DNA of 64,000 bases, taken from an uncultured Prevotella sp. GTDB lineage: Bacteria > Bacteroidota > Bacteroidia > Bacteroidales > Bacteroidaceae. Numbering within the stretch: the stretch's first letter is position 1; each line of letters opens with the position of its first letter. Shown piece by piece: positions 15,053 to 22,311 of the stretch. The stretch is taken from NCBI GenBank assembly GCA_900550365.1, contig URRR01000005.1, forward strand, positions 1 through 64,000, given 5' to 3'. The translations under genes were made by a program, and so were the position numbers. The notes under the pieces are model-generated. The model made no database searches. It was not told the origin of the DNA and saw nothing but the letters and a program-made list of their open reading frames with translations.

Positions 15053-16642
15053 TCACTTTTTGTCGTATGCGTGGAGCGGATAATCAAGAGTAAAATGCAG
15101 TCCGCGGCACTCTTTACGCTCGATTGCCTGGCGTGTGATAAGATAACCCACGTTAATCATATTACGCAGTTCGCATATGTCACGGCTCGCCTTAACACGC
15201 TTGAAGAGCGCCTCCGTCTCCTCATAAAGCTGATCGAGGCGGTCCCATGCGCGCTTAAGTCGCAGGTCACTGCGCACTATTCCCACGTAGTTACTCATTA
15301 TCTGGCCTACCTCTCTGACGCTCTGCGTTATGAGAACTTTCTCCTCATTGGTCATCGTTCCCTCGTCGTTCCACTCCGGTACACGGCTGTTGAAGTCGTA
15401 TTCGTCTATGTGTTCAAGGCTGTGACGTGCCGCTGCGTCGGCATATACGACGGCTTCAATAAGCGAGTTGCTGGCCAGACGGTTGCCGCCATGCAGTCCC
15501 GTGCATGAGCATTCGCCTATTGCATAAAGACGATGGATTGACGATTCGCCGTTAAGGTCAACCTTTATGCCGCCGCACATATAGTGAGCCGCCGGGCGTA
15601 CAGGGATATATTCTTTGGTGATATCAATGCCGATAGACAGACATTTCTGGTAAATGTTGGGGAAATGGTGCTTCGTTTCCTCCGGATCTTTGTGCGTTAC
15701 GTCAAGGCAGACATGGTCAAGGCCGTGTATCTTCATCTCCTTATCAATGGCGCGGGCTACTATATCGCGCGGCGCGAGAGACAGTCTCTTGTCATATTTC
15801 TCCATGAACGACTCTCCCGTAGGCAATCTCAGGATACCTCCGTAACCGCGCATGGCCTCGGTGATAAGGTAAGCCGGATGCGTCTCTCCAGGGTTATAGA
15901 GAGCCGTCGGGTGGAATTGTACGAACTCCATGTCCTGCACCGTGCCCTTAGCACGGTACACCATAGCCTCTCCGTCGCCGGTAGATATTATCGGGTTGGT
16001 GGTTATCTGGTAAACGGCTCCGCAGCCTCCGGTGCACATCAGGGTAACTTTGCTCAGATAAGTGTCAACCTTCTGCGTGTCAGGATTAAGCACATAAGCG
16101 CCGTAACACTCAATGTCGGGGGTGCGGCGGGTTACCTCCACGCCGAGATGATGCTGCGTAATAATCTCTACCGCGAAGTGATTTTCCTTTATTTCGATGT
16201 CCGGATTAGCCTTCACTGCAGCCATCAGACCGCGCTGTATCTCTGCTCCGGTGTCGTCAGCGTGGTGCAGAATGCGGAACTCAGAGTGTCCGCCTTCGCG
16301 GTGAAGGTCGTATTCGCCGTTCTCCTTCTTGTCAAAATTCACTCCCCACTGCACCAGTTCCTTTATCTGTGCGGGCGCGTTGCGCACCACTTGCTCCACT
16401 GCACGGCGGTCACTTATATAGTCACCGGCTATCATTGTGTCCTCAATGTGCTTCTCGAAGTTGTCCACCGCGAGATTGGTTACCGACGCTATGCCGCCCT
16501 GGGCCTTAGCAGTGTTGGCCTCGTCGATGGTCGTCTTACAGATGATACAAATCTTTCCCTTGTGCGCTCTCGCCACTTTCAGTGCATAACTCATACCGGC
16601 CACGCCCGAGCCGATAATCAAAAAATCGTATTTATAAACCAT
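15053..16642 (-). CDS. nadB: L-aspartate oxidase
   Basis: Flavoenzyme that oxidises L-aspartate to iminoaspartate, the first step of de novo NAD synthesis; in anaerobes fumarate serves as electron acceptor. The 529-residue protein has the FAD-binding GSGVAG motif at residues 11-16, the succinate dehydrogenase/fumarate reductase-like fold with EFVQFHPTAL, the substrate-binding RPAAHYMCGGI, and the C-terminal FAD motif NRLASNSLIEAV. A longer frame begins at 16831, but it would start before the promoter at 16776-16784, so the ATG at 16642 is preferred. nadA and nadC are not in the window. Confidence 0.96.
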   Translation of the reverse strand: MVYKYDFLIIGSGVAGMSYALKVARAHKGKICIICKTTIDEANTAKAQGGIASVTNLAVDNFEKHIEDTMIAGDYISDRRAVEQVVRNAPAQIKELVQWGVNFDKKENGEYDLHREGGHSEFRILHHADDTGAEIQRGLMAAVKANPDIEIKENHFAVEIITQHHLGVEVTRRTPDIECYGAYVLNPDTQKVDTYLSKVTLMCTGGCGAVYQITTNPIISTGDGEAMVYRAKGTVQDMEFVQFHPTALYNPGETHPAYLITEAMRGYGGILRLPTGESFMEKYDKRLSLAPRDIVARAIDKEMKIHGLDHVCLDVTHKDPEETKHHFPNIYQKCLSIGIDITKEYIPVRPAAHYMCGGIKVDLNGESSIHRLYAIGECSCTGLHGGNRLASNSLIEAVVYADAAARHSLEHIDEYDFNSRVPEWNDEGTMTNEEKVLITQSVREVGQIMSNYVGIVRSDLRLKRAWDRLDQLYEETEALFKRVKASRDICELRNMINVGYLITRQAIERKECRGLHFTLDYPLHAYDKK

Positions 16643-16659
16643 AAAATCTGTTTTAAAAG

Positions 16660-16755
16660 AGACAAGTTGGCGAGTGACGAGTGGGCAAGGGTATGTGCTT
16701 AGGTTGTCTGTTGTAAGGCATGTCCTTGTCGGCTTGCAGCCCGGCAGCTTGCCGC
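16660..16755. repeat. ACTCGTC-type heptad words in nadB leader
   Basis: The 130-base nadB leader holds clustered words such as GACAAGTTGGCGAGTGACGAG, reading on the minus strand as ACTCGTC and ACTCGCC at 7-base steps with CTTGTC at the edges. It resembles the CAGACAAG repeats at 43303-43425 and 60955-60987. No riboswitch fold is recognised. Confidence 0.45.
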
Positions 16756-16775
16756 TAACCGGTTGAATTTTGCCT

Positions 16776-16784
16776 GCAAAAGTA
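16776..16784 (-). promoter_or_regulatory. -7 promoter box, nadB
   Basis: TACTTTTGC on the minus strand is an exact -7 match and leaves a leader of about 130 bases. Confidence 0.6.
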
Positions 16785-16880
16785 CAAAGAATTTCCGACA
16801 GAATGTAAACATATGCTGTTTTTTGAAACAATAAAGGCTTCTTTAAGCCTTTGAAGCACGTTTTTTACTGATAAAAAGAC

Positions 16881-16889
16881 TAACTTTGC
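16881..16889 (+). promoter_or_regulatory. -7 promoter box, dacB-like gene
   Basis: TAACTTTGC lies 26 bases before the ATG at 16916, facing away from the nadB promoter. Confidence 0.7.
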
Positions 16890-16915
16890 ACCTGTAATAA
16901 CTGTTTAGAACGAAG

Positions 16916-18211
16916 ATGAAAAAGACTACAAATATATGTCAGACAGCCATTGTCATCATGGCAATGGCTGTTTTTTTAGTGTCATGGCAGAGCCTTGCGG
17001 CTGTTCCTGCGGCGGCAGGCGGACTGACGGCAGGCGGACGTTTTGCCGTAATAACGGCAGATACGGCAACGCAAGACACAGTCGATAACATGGCGGAAAC
17101 GGCCTGGCCGGAGAACGTGAGGGCGCGGCTTGAAGAGCTGCTTACCGCCGACATGTTCCGTACGTCTACCGTCGGGATGATGATTTACGACATAACGGCA
17201 GACTCGGTGATATTCAAATACAACGAGAGTCAGCTTATGCGGCCGGCCAGCACGCTGAAGATGATGGTGGCCGTGGCCGCGCTTGACAGGCTCGGAGGCG
17301 ACTACCGCTATGCCACCGAACTGCTGTATGACGGCCGGATAGAGGGCCGTGTGCTCGACGGCGACCTGTATTGCCGGGGCGGTTTCGACCCCGTTTTCGG
17401 CCGTGACGACCTTGCGGCCTTTGCCGACAGCGTGAAAGCGCTTGGCGTTGACACCGTGCGCGGCAATCTGTATGCCGACCTTTCGATGAAAGACAGCGAC
17501 CGGCTGGGCGAAGGCTGGTGCTGGGACGACGACAATCCGGTGCTCACGCCGCTGCTCATCTCAGGTAAGGACGAGTTTCTTGAACGCTTCAAGGACGCGT
17601 TAAACCGTGTGGATATAGTGGTTGAAGGCAGTCTGAAGGAAGACAGAGTGCCGCGCGGAGCAGTTCCGCTATGCGTCATAAGGCGACCGATAGACGACAT
17701 TCTGCCACGCATGATGAAGGAGAGTGACAATCTGTACTCTGAATCATTGTTCTATCAACTGGCCGCATCGGCCGGCTCGTCGGCTCCCGCCACGGCCAAA
17801 CAGGGGCGCCGAATGATGAACAGACTGATTGAAAGGCTTGGCTTCAGACCGTCTGATTATTACATCGCAGACGGCAGCGGACTGTCTCTTTACAATTACG
17901 TGTCACCTGAATTAGAGGTAGCTTTTCTCCGTTATGCCTACTCTAAGACAGCCATTCATGCCCACCTTTATGATGCCTTGCCGATAGCCGGCGTCGACGG
18001 GACACTGGACAGCCGCATGCGCCACGGCTACGCCAACGGTAATGTGCGTGCCAAGACGGGCACGGTGACGGGCGTCAGCTCGCTTGCAGGATACTGTATG
18101 GCGGCCAACGGGCACGTGCTGTGCTTCTCGATTATCAACATGGGCATACGCCGGGCCGCCATAGGCCGCCATTTCCAGGACCGCGTATGCGAGGCTTTGT
18201 GCCGTCCGTAA
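16916..18211 (+). CDS. dacB: D-Ala-D-Ala carboxypeptidase/endopeptidase (PBP4 type)
   Basis: Periplasmic penicillin-binding protein of the S13 (PBP4/DacB) family, trimming stem peptides or cutting cross-links in peptidoglycan. It is 431 residues long with an N-terminal signal peptide (about 1-30). The three active-site motifs are present: STLK at 112-115 with the catalytic serine and lysine, SDN at 270-272, and KTG at 380-382. Between the first two lies the insert typical of class C low-molecular-weight PBPs (GGFDPVFGRDDL and so on). It is monocistronic. Confidence 0.94.
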   Translation: MKKTTNICQTAIVIMAMAVFLVSWQSLAAVPAAAGGLTAGGRFAVITADTATQDTVDNMAETAWPENVRARLEELLTADMFRTSTVGMMIYDITADSVIFKYNESQLMRPASTLKMMVAVAALDRLGGDYRYATELLYDGRIEGRVLDGDLYCRGGFDPVFGRDDLAAFADSVKALGVDTVRGNLYADLSMKDSDRLGEGWCWDDDNPVLTPLLISGKDEFLERFKDALNRVDIVVEGSLKEDRVPRGAVPLCVIRRPIDDILPRMMKESDNLYSESLFYQLAASAGSSAPATAKQGRRMMNRLIERLGFRPSDYYIADGSGLSLYNYVSPELEVAFLRYAYSKTAIHAHLYDALPIAGVDGTLDSRMRHGYANGNVRAKTGTVTGVSSLAGYCMAANGHVLCFSIINMGIRRAAIGRHFQDRVCEALCRP

Positions 18212-18306
18212 AGCCGTGTCCGGTCAAACGCCCTGACAGCCTGTACTTCGGTAATCCGTATTTTAATATCTGTAATTTGTCTACATCACATTTTACGGCA
18301 AACGTG

Positions 18307-18315
18307 TAACTTTGC
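18307..18315 (+). promoter_or_regulatory. -7 promoter box, cyclophilin-like lipoprotein
   Basis: TAACTTTGC, an exact match, 53 bases before the ATG at 18369. Confidence 0.65.
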
Positions 18316-18368
18316 GCCTGCCGTAAAGATATTGTCATACCGATATTAAACAAGCATAAACATAAGTC

Positions 18369-18863
18369 ATGAAAGCATTATTATTAATCACGGCAGCACT
18401 GCTTACGCTAACCACTTCGGCAACGTCGTGCTCCGACGACACACCCGGACAGGACACGGAACAGCGCCCCGAGACAGATAACGACAACGTAGAAAACGAC
18501 CAGCAAATGACAGAGAAAATCATCATCAGAGTGAACGGCAGGGAATATCAGGCCTCACTCGAAAGCAACGCCACGGCAGAAGCCTTTGCCGCAATGCTGC
18601 CGCTGACGCTCGACATGAGCGAGCTTAACGGCAACGAGAAGTATCATTACCTTGAAAACAGCCTGCCCTCGACGGGCGACTATACGGGAACGATACACGC
18701 AGGCGACATCATGCTTTACGGCAGCGACTGCTTAGTGCTGTTTTACGAGACGTTCAGCACGTCTTACAGCTACACTAAAATCGGGCACATCGACAACCCG
18801 TCAGGACTTGCCGGAACATTGGGCAGCGGCAGTATAAGCATAGAATTCAGCACAGACAGATAA
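18369..18863 (+). CDS. Lipoprotein with cyclophilin-like fold domain
   Basis: A 164-residue exported lipoprotein. The lipobox-like SATSC places the acylated cysteine at residue 21. It is followed by an acidic, low-complexity linker (about 22-46) and a domain from residue 48 on that matches the cyclophilin-like family of small bacterial proteins. Visible features are IIIRVNGREYQASL, a FAAMLPLTLDMSELNG segment, GDIMLYGSDCLVLFYE and IGHIDNPSGLA. These proteins share the cyclophilin barrel but lack the prolyl-isomerase active site; their function is unknown. Its neighbours give no functional clue. Confidence 0.82.
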   Translation: MKALLLITAALLTLTTSATSCSDDTPGQDTEQRPETDNDNVENDQQMTEKIIIRVNGREYQASLESNATAEAFAAMLPLTLDMSELNGNEKYHYLENSLPSTGDYTGTIHAGDIMLYGSDCLVLFYETFSTSYSYTKIGHIDNPSGLAGTLGSGSISIEFSTDR

Positions 18864-18940
18864 CAAATCCAGCCTTATTCGGACAAAGACATAACCTGCA
18901 CGGAGTACGACAAGAAAGCAACAACGGTTGAACGGTTTTC

Positions 18941-19024
18941 CAAAAGGCCGTCTTTTGCTTTCCAAAAGGCCGTCAAACGCACGCTAAAAGGCCGTCTTTC
19001 GCAATGCAAAAGACGGCCTTTTAT
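18941..19024. repeat. 22-base-phased GGCCGTC palindrome array (copy 3)
   Basis: Words start at 18946, 18968 and 18990 (all GGCCGTC) and 19012 (GACGGCC), each exactly 22 bases apart. A weak in-phase word AACGGTT is at 18924. It lies between convergent genes. The spacer GCAATGC recurs in the copy at 42791. Confidence 0.92.
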
Positions 19025-19066
19025 AATGTATTGGGTATCAGACTGTTACGCATGAGGCCGGAAACG

Positions 19067-20362
19067 TCAGTCGTCATTGACAACTACGTCAGGCAGAGTA
19101 ATGGCATTTACGACGTTCATCCAGTATGAGCGCAGGTCGTTCCAGTGATAGAACGGGGCGCAATCAGTCTTTACAGGCAGGTCAGCGTCACGCTCGTTGA
19201 GCAGCACGCGTACAAGTATATCGTCACTGCCGGCCTTACGGTAGAAAGCCATCTGTACGTTGCCGCACATCGGTATTATGCGGTAAGTACGGTAAGTGTC
19301 GGCTATGCGCTGCCAGTCAGTCGTGGCCGTGGTCAGTCCCTTGCAGCCCATAAGCGCGGCGAAAGGCGCCAGCTGGGTGTCGTGTCCGTAGCGCAGAGTG
19401 GCGCACCGGCGGCCTGAAGCTATCACGGTGTCGGCCGTAAGGACAAAATTCTCAAGCAGGTTGCGTCCCAGCTTGTACATGCATGAGTCACTGAGAGGCG
19501 ACGGCCCCTTCTCATAATACCACTCAAAGTTGTTGCGCTGCCACATGTCGTAACGCTCACGGTCAGTAAACAGGAACGAGAGTGAGGGCATGCCGTAGCT
19601 GCTCTGGCTGATGCCGTCAAGCTCAAAGAGCTGCTGCATCAGCGCCACGGGCGAGGCAACATAGGCCTTAACGTAACCGGCATCGGTAAAAAGCTGCCTC
19701 ATCAGGCGGTCAGGATGCACGTAAGCGCTGTCTGCAAGGCGGTAGACCTCCTTGTCATCGGCCAGATGCTGCTTGTCGTAGGCCTTGCTTTTATATTTTA
19801 TATAAGGTACATCTTTCAGACTGGCGTCCATTACGATATTAAGCTGCGGACGCAGGCGGGCCAGCTCCACACAGCCGTTGGCCATGGACAGGAAGGCCCG
19901 GCTTTTCACCGTAGAACGTGCGTCTACGCGCGTATCACCGGCGAACACCTCTGGCCAGCGGCTTACCATACGGCTGATGAGCGCGCGGTGCTGTGCCGCT
20001 CCTTTCCTTGTCAGTTCGCCATAACGACCGTCGGCCTCGGCGGCCATGCGCCTTATTATCTCAAGAGCCCTCTTGCCGTCGGCCGTAAGGCATCCTGCGC
20101 TGTCGGCTCCGGCCAGCACGGCCATCGGCACGGTGTACTTTTCCTTGTCGGTAAGGAAGCGCGAGCCGTGACGCGCGAAGGTGGATACGTAGAACGGCGC
20201 ATAACCCTCGGGCGGCGTAGCGGCCTTAACCTCGGGCGCCTCATAAGCCATATACTTGCCTGCGGCCAGCTTAGGGTTCCGCTTTATTTCGTCCCATGCA
20301 CTCTGTGCGGCGGCTGACAATGTCAACAGTGCCGACAATGATATCAATAAAAGCTCCTTCAT
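19067..20362 (-). CDS. Histidine-type phosphatase (MINPP-like)
   Basis: Secreted phosphatase of the histidine acid phosphatase branch (431 residues), most like the MINPP-type phytases of Bacteroidales that remove phosphates from inositol polyphosphates. A signal peptide ends at AAAQ (residue 20). The catalytic RHGSR motif is at 64-68, and the proton-donor motif appears as RYGHDTQLAP near the C-terminus. The start at 20362 is preferred over 20419 because it gives a clean signal peptide and lies behind the promoter at 20389-20397. Activity on phytate is inferred from family only. Confidence 0.85.
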   Translation of the reverse strand: MKELLLISLSALLTLSAAAQSAWDEIKRNPKLAAGKYMAYEAPEVKAATPPEGYAPFYVSTFARHGSRFLTDKEKYTVPMAVLAGADSAGCLTADGKRALEIIRRMAAEADGRYGELTRKGAAQHRALISRMVSRWPEVFAGDTRVDARSTVKSRAFLSMANGCVELARLRPQLNIVMDASLKDVPYIKYKSKAYDKQHLADDKEVYRLADSAYVHPDRLMRQLFTDAGYVKAYVASPVALMQQLFELDGISQSSYGMPSLSFLFTDRERYDMWQRNNFEWYYEKGPSPLSDSCMYKLGRNLLENFVLTADTVIASGRRCATLRYGHDTQLAPFAALMGCKGLTTATTDWQRIADTYRTYRIIPMCGNVQMAFYRKAGSDDILVRVLLNERDADLPVKTDCAPFYHWNDLRSYWMNVVNAITLPDVVVNDD

Positions 20363-20388
20363 ATTACAATACTTTTCCGTTATCGCCG

Positions 20389-20397
20389 GCAAAATTA
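20389..20397 (-). promoter_or_regulatory. -7 promoter box, histidine phosphatase
   Basis: TAATTTTGC on the minus strand, 26 bases before the ATG at 20362. Confidence 0.65.
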
Positions 20398-20574
20398 CGT
20401 GTTTCCCGTCATTCCGCAATGTTTTTTACGATGATAAAACATTGTTGAAACAGAATTGTAACCTGCGCCTGAAGCAGCATCACATAATATGGCTGAAATT
20501 GCCTCAAGACGTTAAATTAGGTTTTTCCCTACACTTTTTAGGGATTATCCCCCGCTGTTTCAGCCCGTAATTAG

Positions 20575-20583
20575 TAACTTTGC
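20575..20583 (+). promoter_or_regulatory. -7 promoter box, glycine-zipper lipoprotein
   Basis: TAACTTTGC, 29 bases before the ATG at 20613. An AAGGAGG at 20600-20606 is one of the few strong Shine-Dalgarno-like sites in the window. Confidence 0.7.
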
Positions 20584-20612
20584 AAAAAGGATTTTAACGT
20601 AAGGAGGCTGTT

Positions 20613-21458
20613 ATGAACAAGTCACTTGTCATGTCATTGAGCGCCGTCATGCTGCTGACAGGCTGCAGCACATATACCGGCAGCGGCGCATTCTCGGGCG
20701 CTACGCTCGGCTCCGTCATCGGTTCGGCTATCGGAGGAATAAGCGGAGGACCGCGCGGCAGCGACATAGGCACGCTGGTAGGCATGGCCGGAGGAGCCGT
20801 TGTGGGAGGTGCCTTAGGCGCTCAGGCCGACAAACAGCAGCAGGCATACAGGGAGGAAAGCGACTCGCGCTTTGAGCGCAGATACCGTGAGCACCGCGAG
20901 GCGGCCACCCGCGGCAACGACACTTATTACGGCGGAGATGACAGTTATTATAATGACGAGAGCGGATTTGACCCCGAAGGGCGTGGCGACGACGTGCTTT
21001 ATGACTTCAAAGGGTCTGACTATACCGGCGACTACACGGCCACAAGCCCTAAAGACGTGGTGCCCTCAGTAAGATATGACGGTATCCGTACGCCTGAAAA
21101 ACATCTTGAACAGCCGTTGGAGGTACGCAATGCACGCTTCGTTGACGACAACGAGGACCGCCGAATCAATGCAGGTGAAACGTGTAAGGTAATCTTCGAG
21201 GTGTATAACAGGTCGTCAGAACCGGTGTATGATGTACAGCCGATGGTTGTAGAAACCACGGGCAACAAGCGTATCCGCATATCACACACCATCCATGTGG
21301 AGAAGATTCTGCCGGGTAAGGGAGTACGCTATACGGCCATGGTGAAGGCCGACAAGCGTCTGAAAAACGGCAACGCCGCATTCCGTGTGTACGCGGCAAG
21401 CGGCAACGGCAAGGTAGCTTCAAACGTAAACGAGTTCAATATACAGACTGTAAAATAA
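20613..21458 (+). CDS. Glycine-zipper lipoprotein
   Basis: A 281-residue outer-membrane-type lipoprotein. The lipobox LLTGC places the lipidated cysteine at residue 18. Residues about 22-73 form a glycine zipper (SGAFSGATLGSVIGSAIGG, then GGAVVGGALGAQAD), the kind that inserts in or packs against membranes. A charged, Tyr/Asp-rich linker follows (about 74-165). The C-terminal part (about 166-281) looks like a beta-sandwich, with FEVYNRSSEPVYDV reminiscent of CARDB-type domains. It may help envelope integrity; the exact role is unknown. It has its own promoter, a good ribosome-binding site and a terminator. Confidence 0.8.
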   Translation: MNKSLVMSLSAVMLLTGCSTYTGSGAFSGATLGSVIGSAIGGISGGPRGSDIGTLVGMAGGAVVGGALGAQADKQQQAYREESDSRFERRYREHREAATRGNDTYYGGDDSYYNDESGFDPEGRGDDVLYDFKGSDYTGDYTATSPKDVVPSVRYDGIRTPEKHLEQPLEVRNARFVDDNEDRRINAGETCKVIFEVYNRSSEPVYDVQPMVVETTGNKRIRISHTIHVEKILPGKGVRYTAMVKADKRLKNGNAAFRVYAASGNGKVASNVNEFNIQTVK

Positions 21459-21480
21459 TCATCTATAAACGTAAATGTTG

Positions 21481-21513
21481 CGGGCAGGCAGATCAGAGAC
21501 ATCTGTCTGCCCG
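21481..21513 (+). terminator. Hairpin terminator
   Basis: CGGGCAGGCAGAT (21481-21493) pairs with 21501-21513 (one G-U) around a 7-base loop. It follows the glycine-zipper gene. Confidence 0.75.
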
Positions 21514-21589
21514 CCTGTTTATATTGAAAAATAATGTAAATTTAAGGTAAAAGATATGCTGTTTGTCAGTGACATATATGGAAAAACTG

Positions 21590-21598
21590 TAATTTTGC
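21590..21598 (+). promoter_or_regulatory. -7 promoter box, wza-like/wzc-like operon
   Basis: TAATTTTGC, 33 bases before the ATG at 21631; a TTTG at 21562-21565 is a distant candidate -33 element. Confidence 0.6.
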
Positions 21599-21630
21599 AC
21601 AGCAATAACTGTAAAAATTGATTTTCCTTC

Positions 21631-22311
21631 ATGGCAAGACACCTTATTATATTTATATGGGCGGCCGCCGTCTTGTGTTCATGCAACACGGCGAAAAACA
21701 CCGTTTATCTGCAAGACATGCGGCATGACAGCCTCGGCATGGCCGTAACTCCACATGAGATTACTCTCCAGCCGTATGACAAGATATCAATCGTTGTAGG
21801 CAGCCGTGACGCCAAGCTGTCAGCACTTTTCAATCTGCCCGTCGTGACTGAAGGCGTCGGCAGCAGTGACTCTATTGGCGGCAGAGGCATCTCGATGTAC
21901 ACCGTTGACAGACAGGGCAACATTGACTTCCCCGTTATAGGCTCACTGCACGTGGGCGGACTGACGCGTGACTCGGTGGCAAAGATGATTAAGCGCAGGC
22001 TGGCCGATGACCAACTGCTGGCCGACGGCGTGATAACCGTTGAGTTTTCCAACCTGAGCGTGGCAGTGCTTGGCGAGGTAAACAGGCCCGGAAGGTTTAA
22101 AATCACCCGCGACTGCATCACCATTTTTGATGCAATCAGCATGGCCGGCGACATCACACGGCATGGCGACAGGCGCAGAGTGACGGTTACAAGAAACGAG
22201 AACGGCGTGCAGAAGATGTACACAGTCAATCTGCTTTCAGCCAAGGACGCGCTCGCCTCGCCCGCATATTACCTGCGCCAGAACGACATGGTGTACGTAT
22301 CTGGCAAATGA
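21631..22311 (+). CDS. Polysaccharide export outer-membrane lipoprotein (Wza-like)
   Basis: A 226-residue lipoprotein of the polysaccharide export (Wza/BexD) family that forms or caps the outer-membrane channel for exopolysaccharide. The lipobox VLCSC puts the lipidated cysteine at residue 18. The poly-export domain starts near residue 48 (ITLQPYDKISIVVG), and an SLBB domain follows with VAVLGEVNRPGRFKI. It is shorter than E. coli Wza, as is usual in Bacteroidota. Its stop overlaps the start of the tyrosine kinase gene by 4 bases (ATGA), so the two are translationally coupled. No glycosyltransferase or flippase genes are adjacent. Confidence 0.92.
   Translation: MARHLIIFIWAAAVLCSCNTAKNTVYLQDMRHDSLGMAVTPHEITLQPYDKISIVVGSRDAKLSALFNLPVVTEGVGSSDSIGGRGISMYTVDRQGNIDFPVIGSLHVGGLTRDSVAKMIKRRLADDQLLADGVITVEFSNLSVAVLGEVNRPGRFKITRDCITIFDAISMAGDITRHGDRRRVTVTRNENGVQKMYTVNLLSAKDALASPAYYLRQNDMVYVSGK

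Noticed and set aside
15584..16702. 372-residue plus-strand frame opposite nadB
   Set aside because: It is the antisense shadow of the clearly recognisable nadB gene and shows no domain of its own.
16643..16775. NAD-responsive riboswitch in the nadB leader
   Set aside because: The 130-base leader is made largely of repeat words, and I see no conserved aptamer motif.
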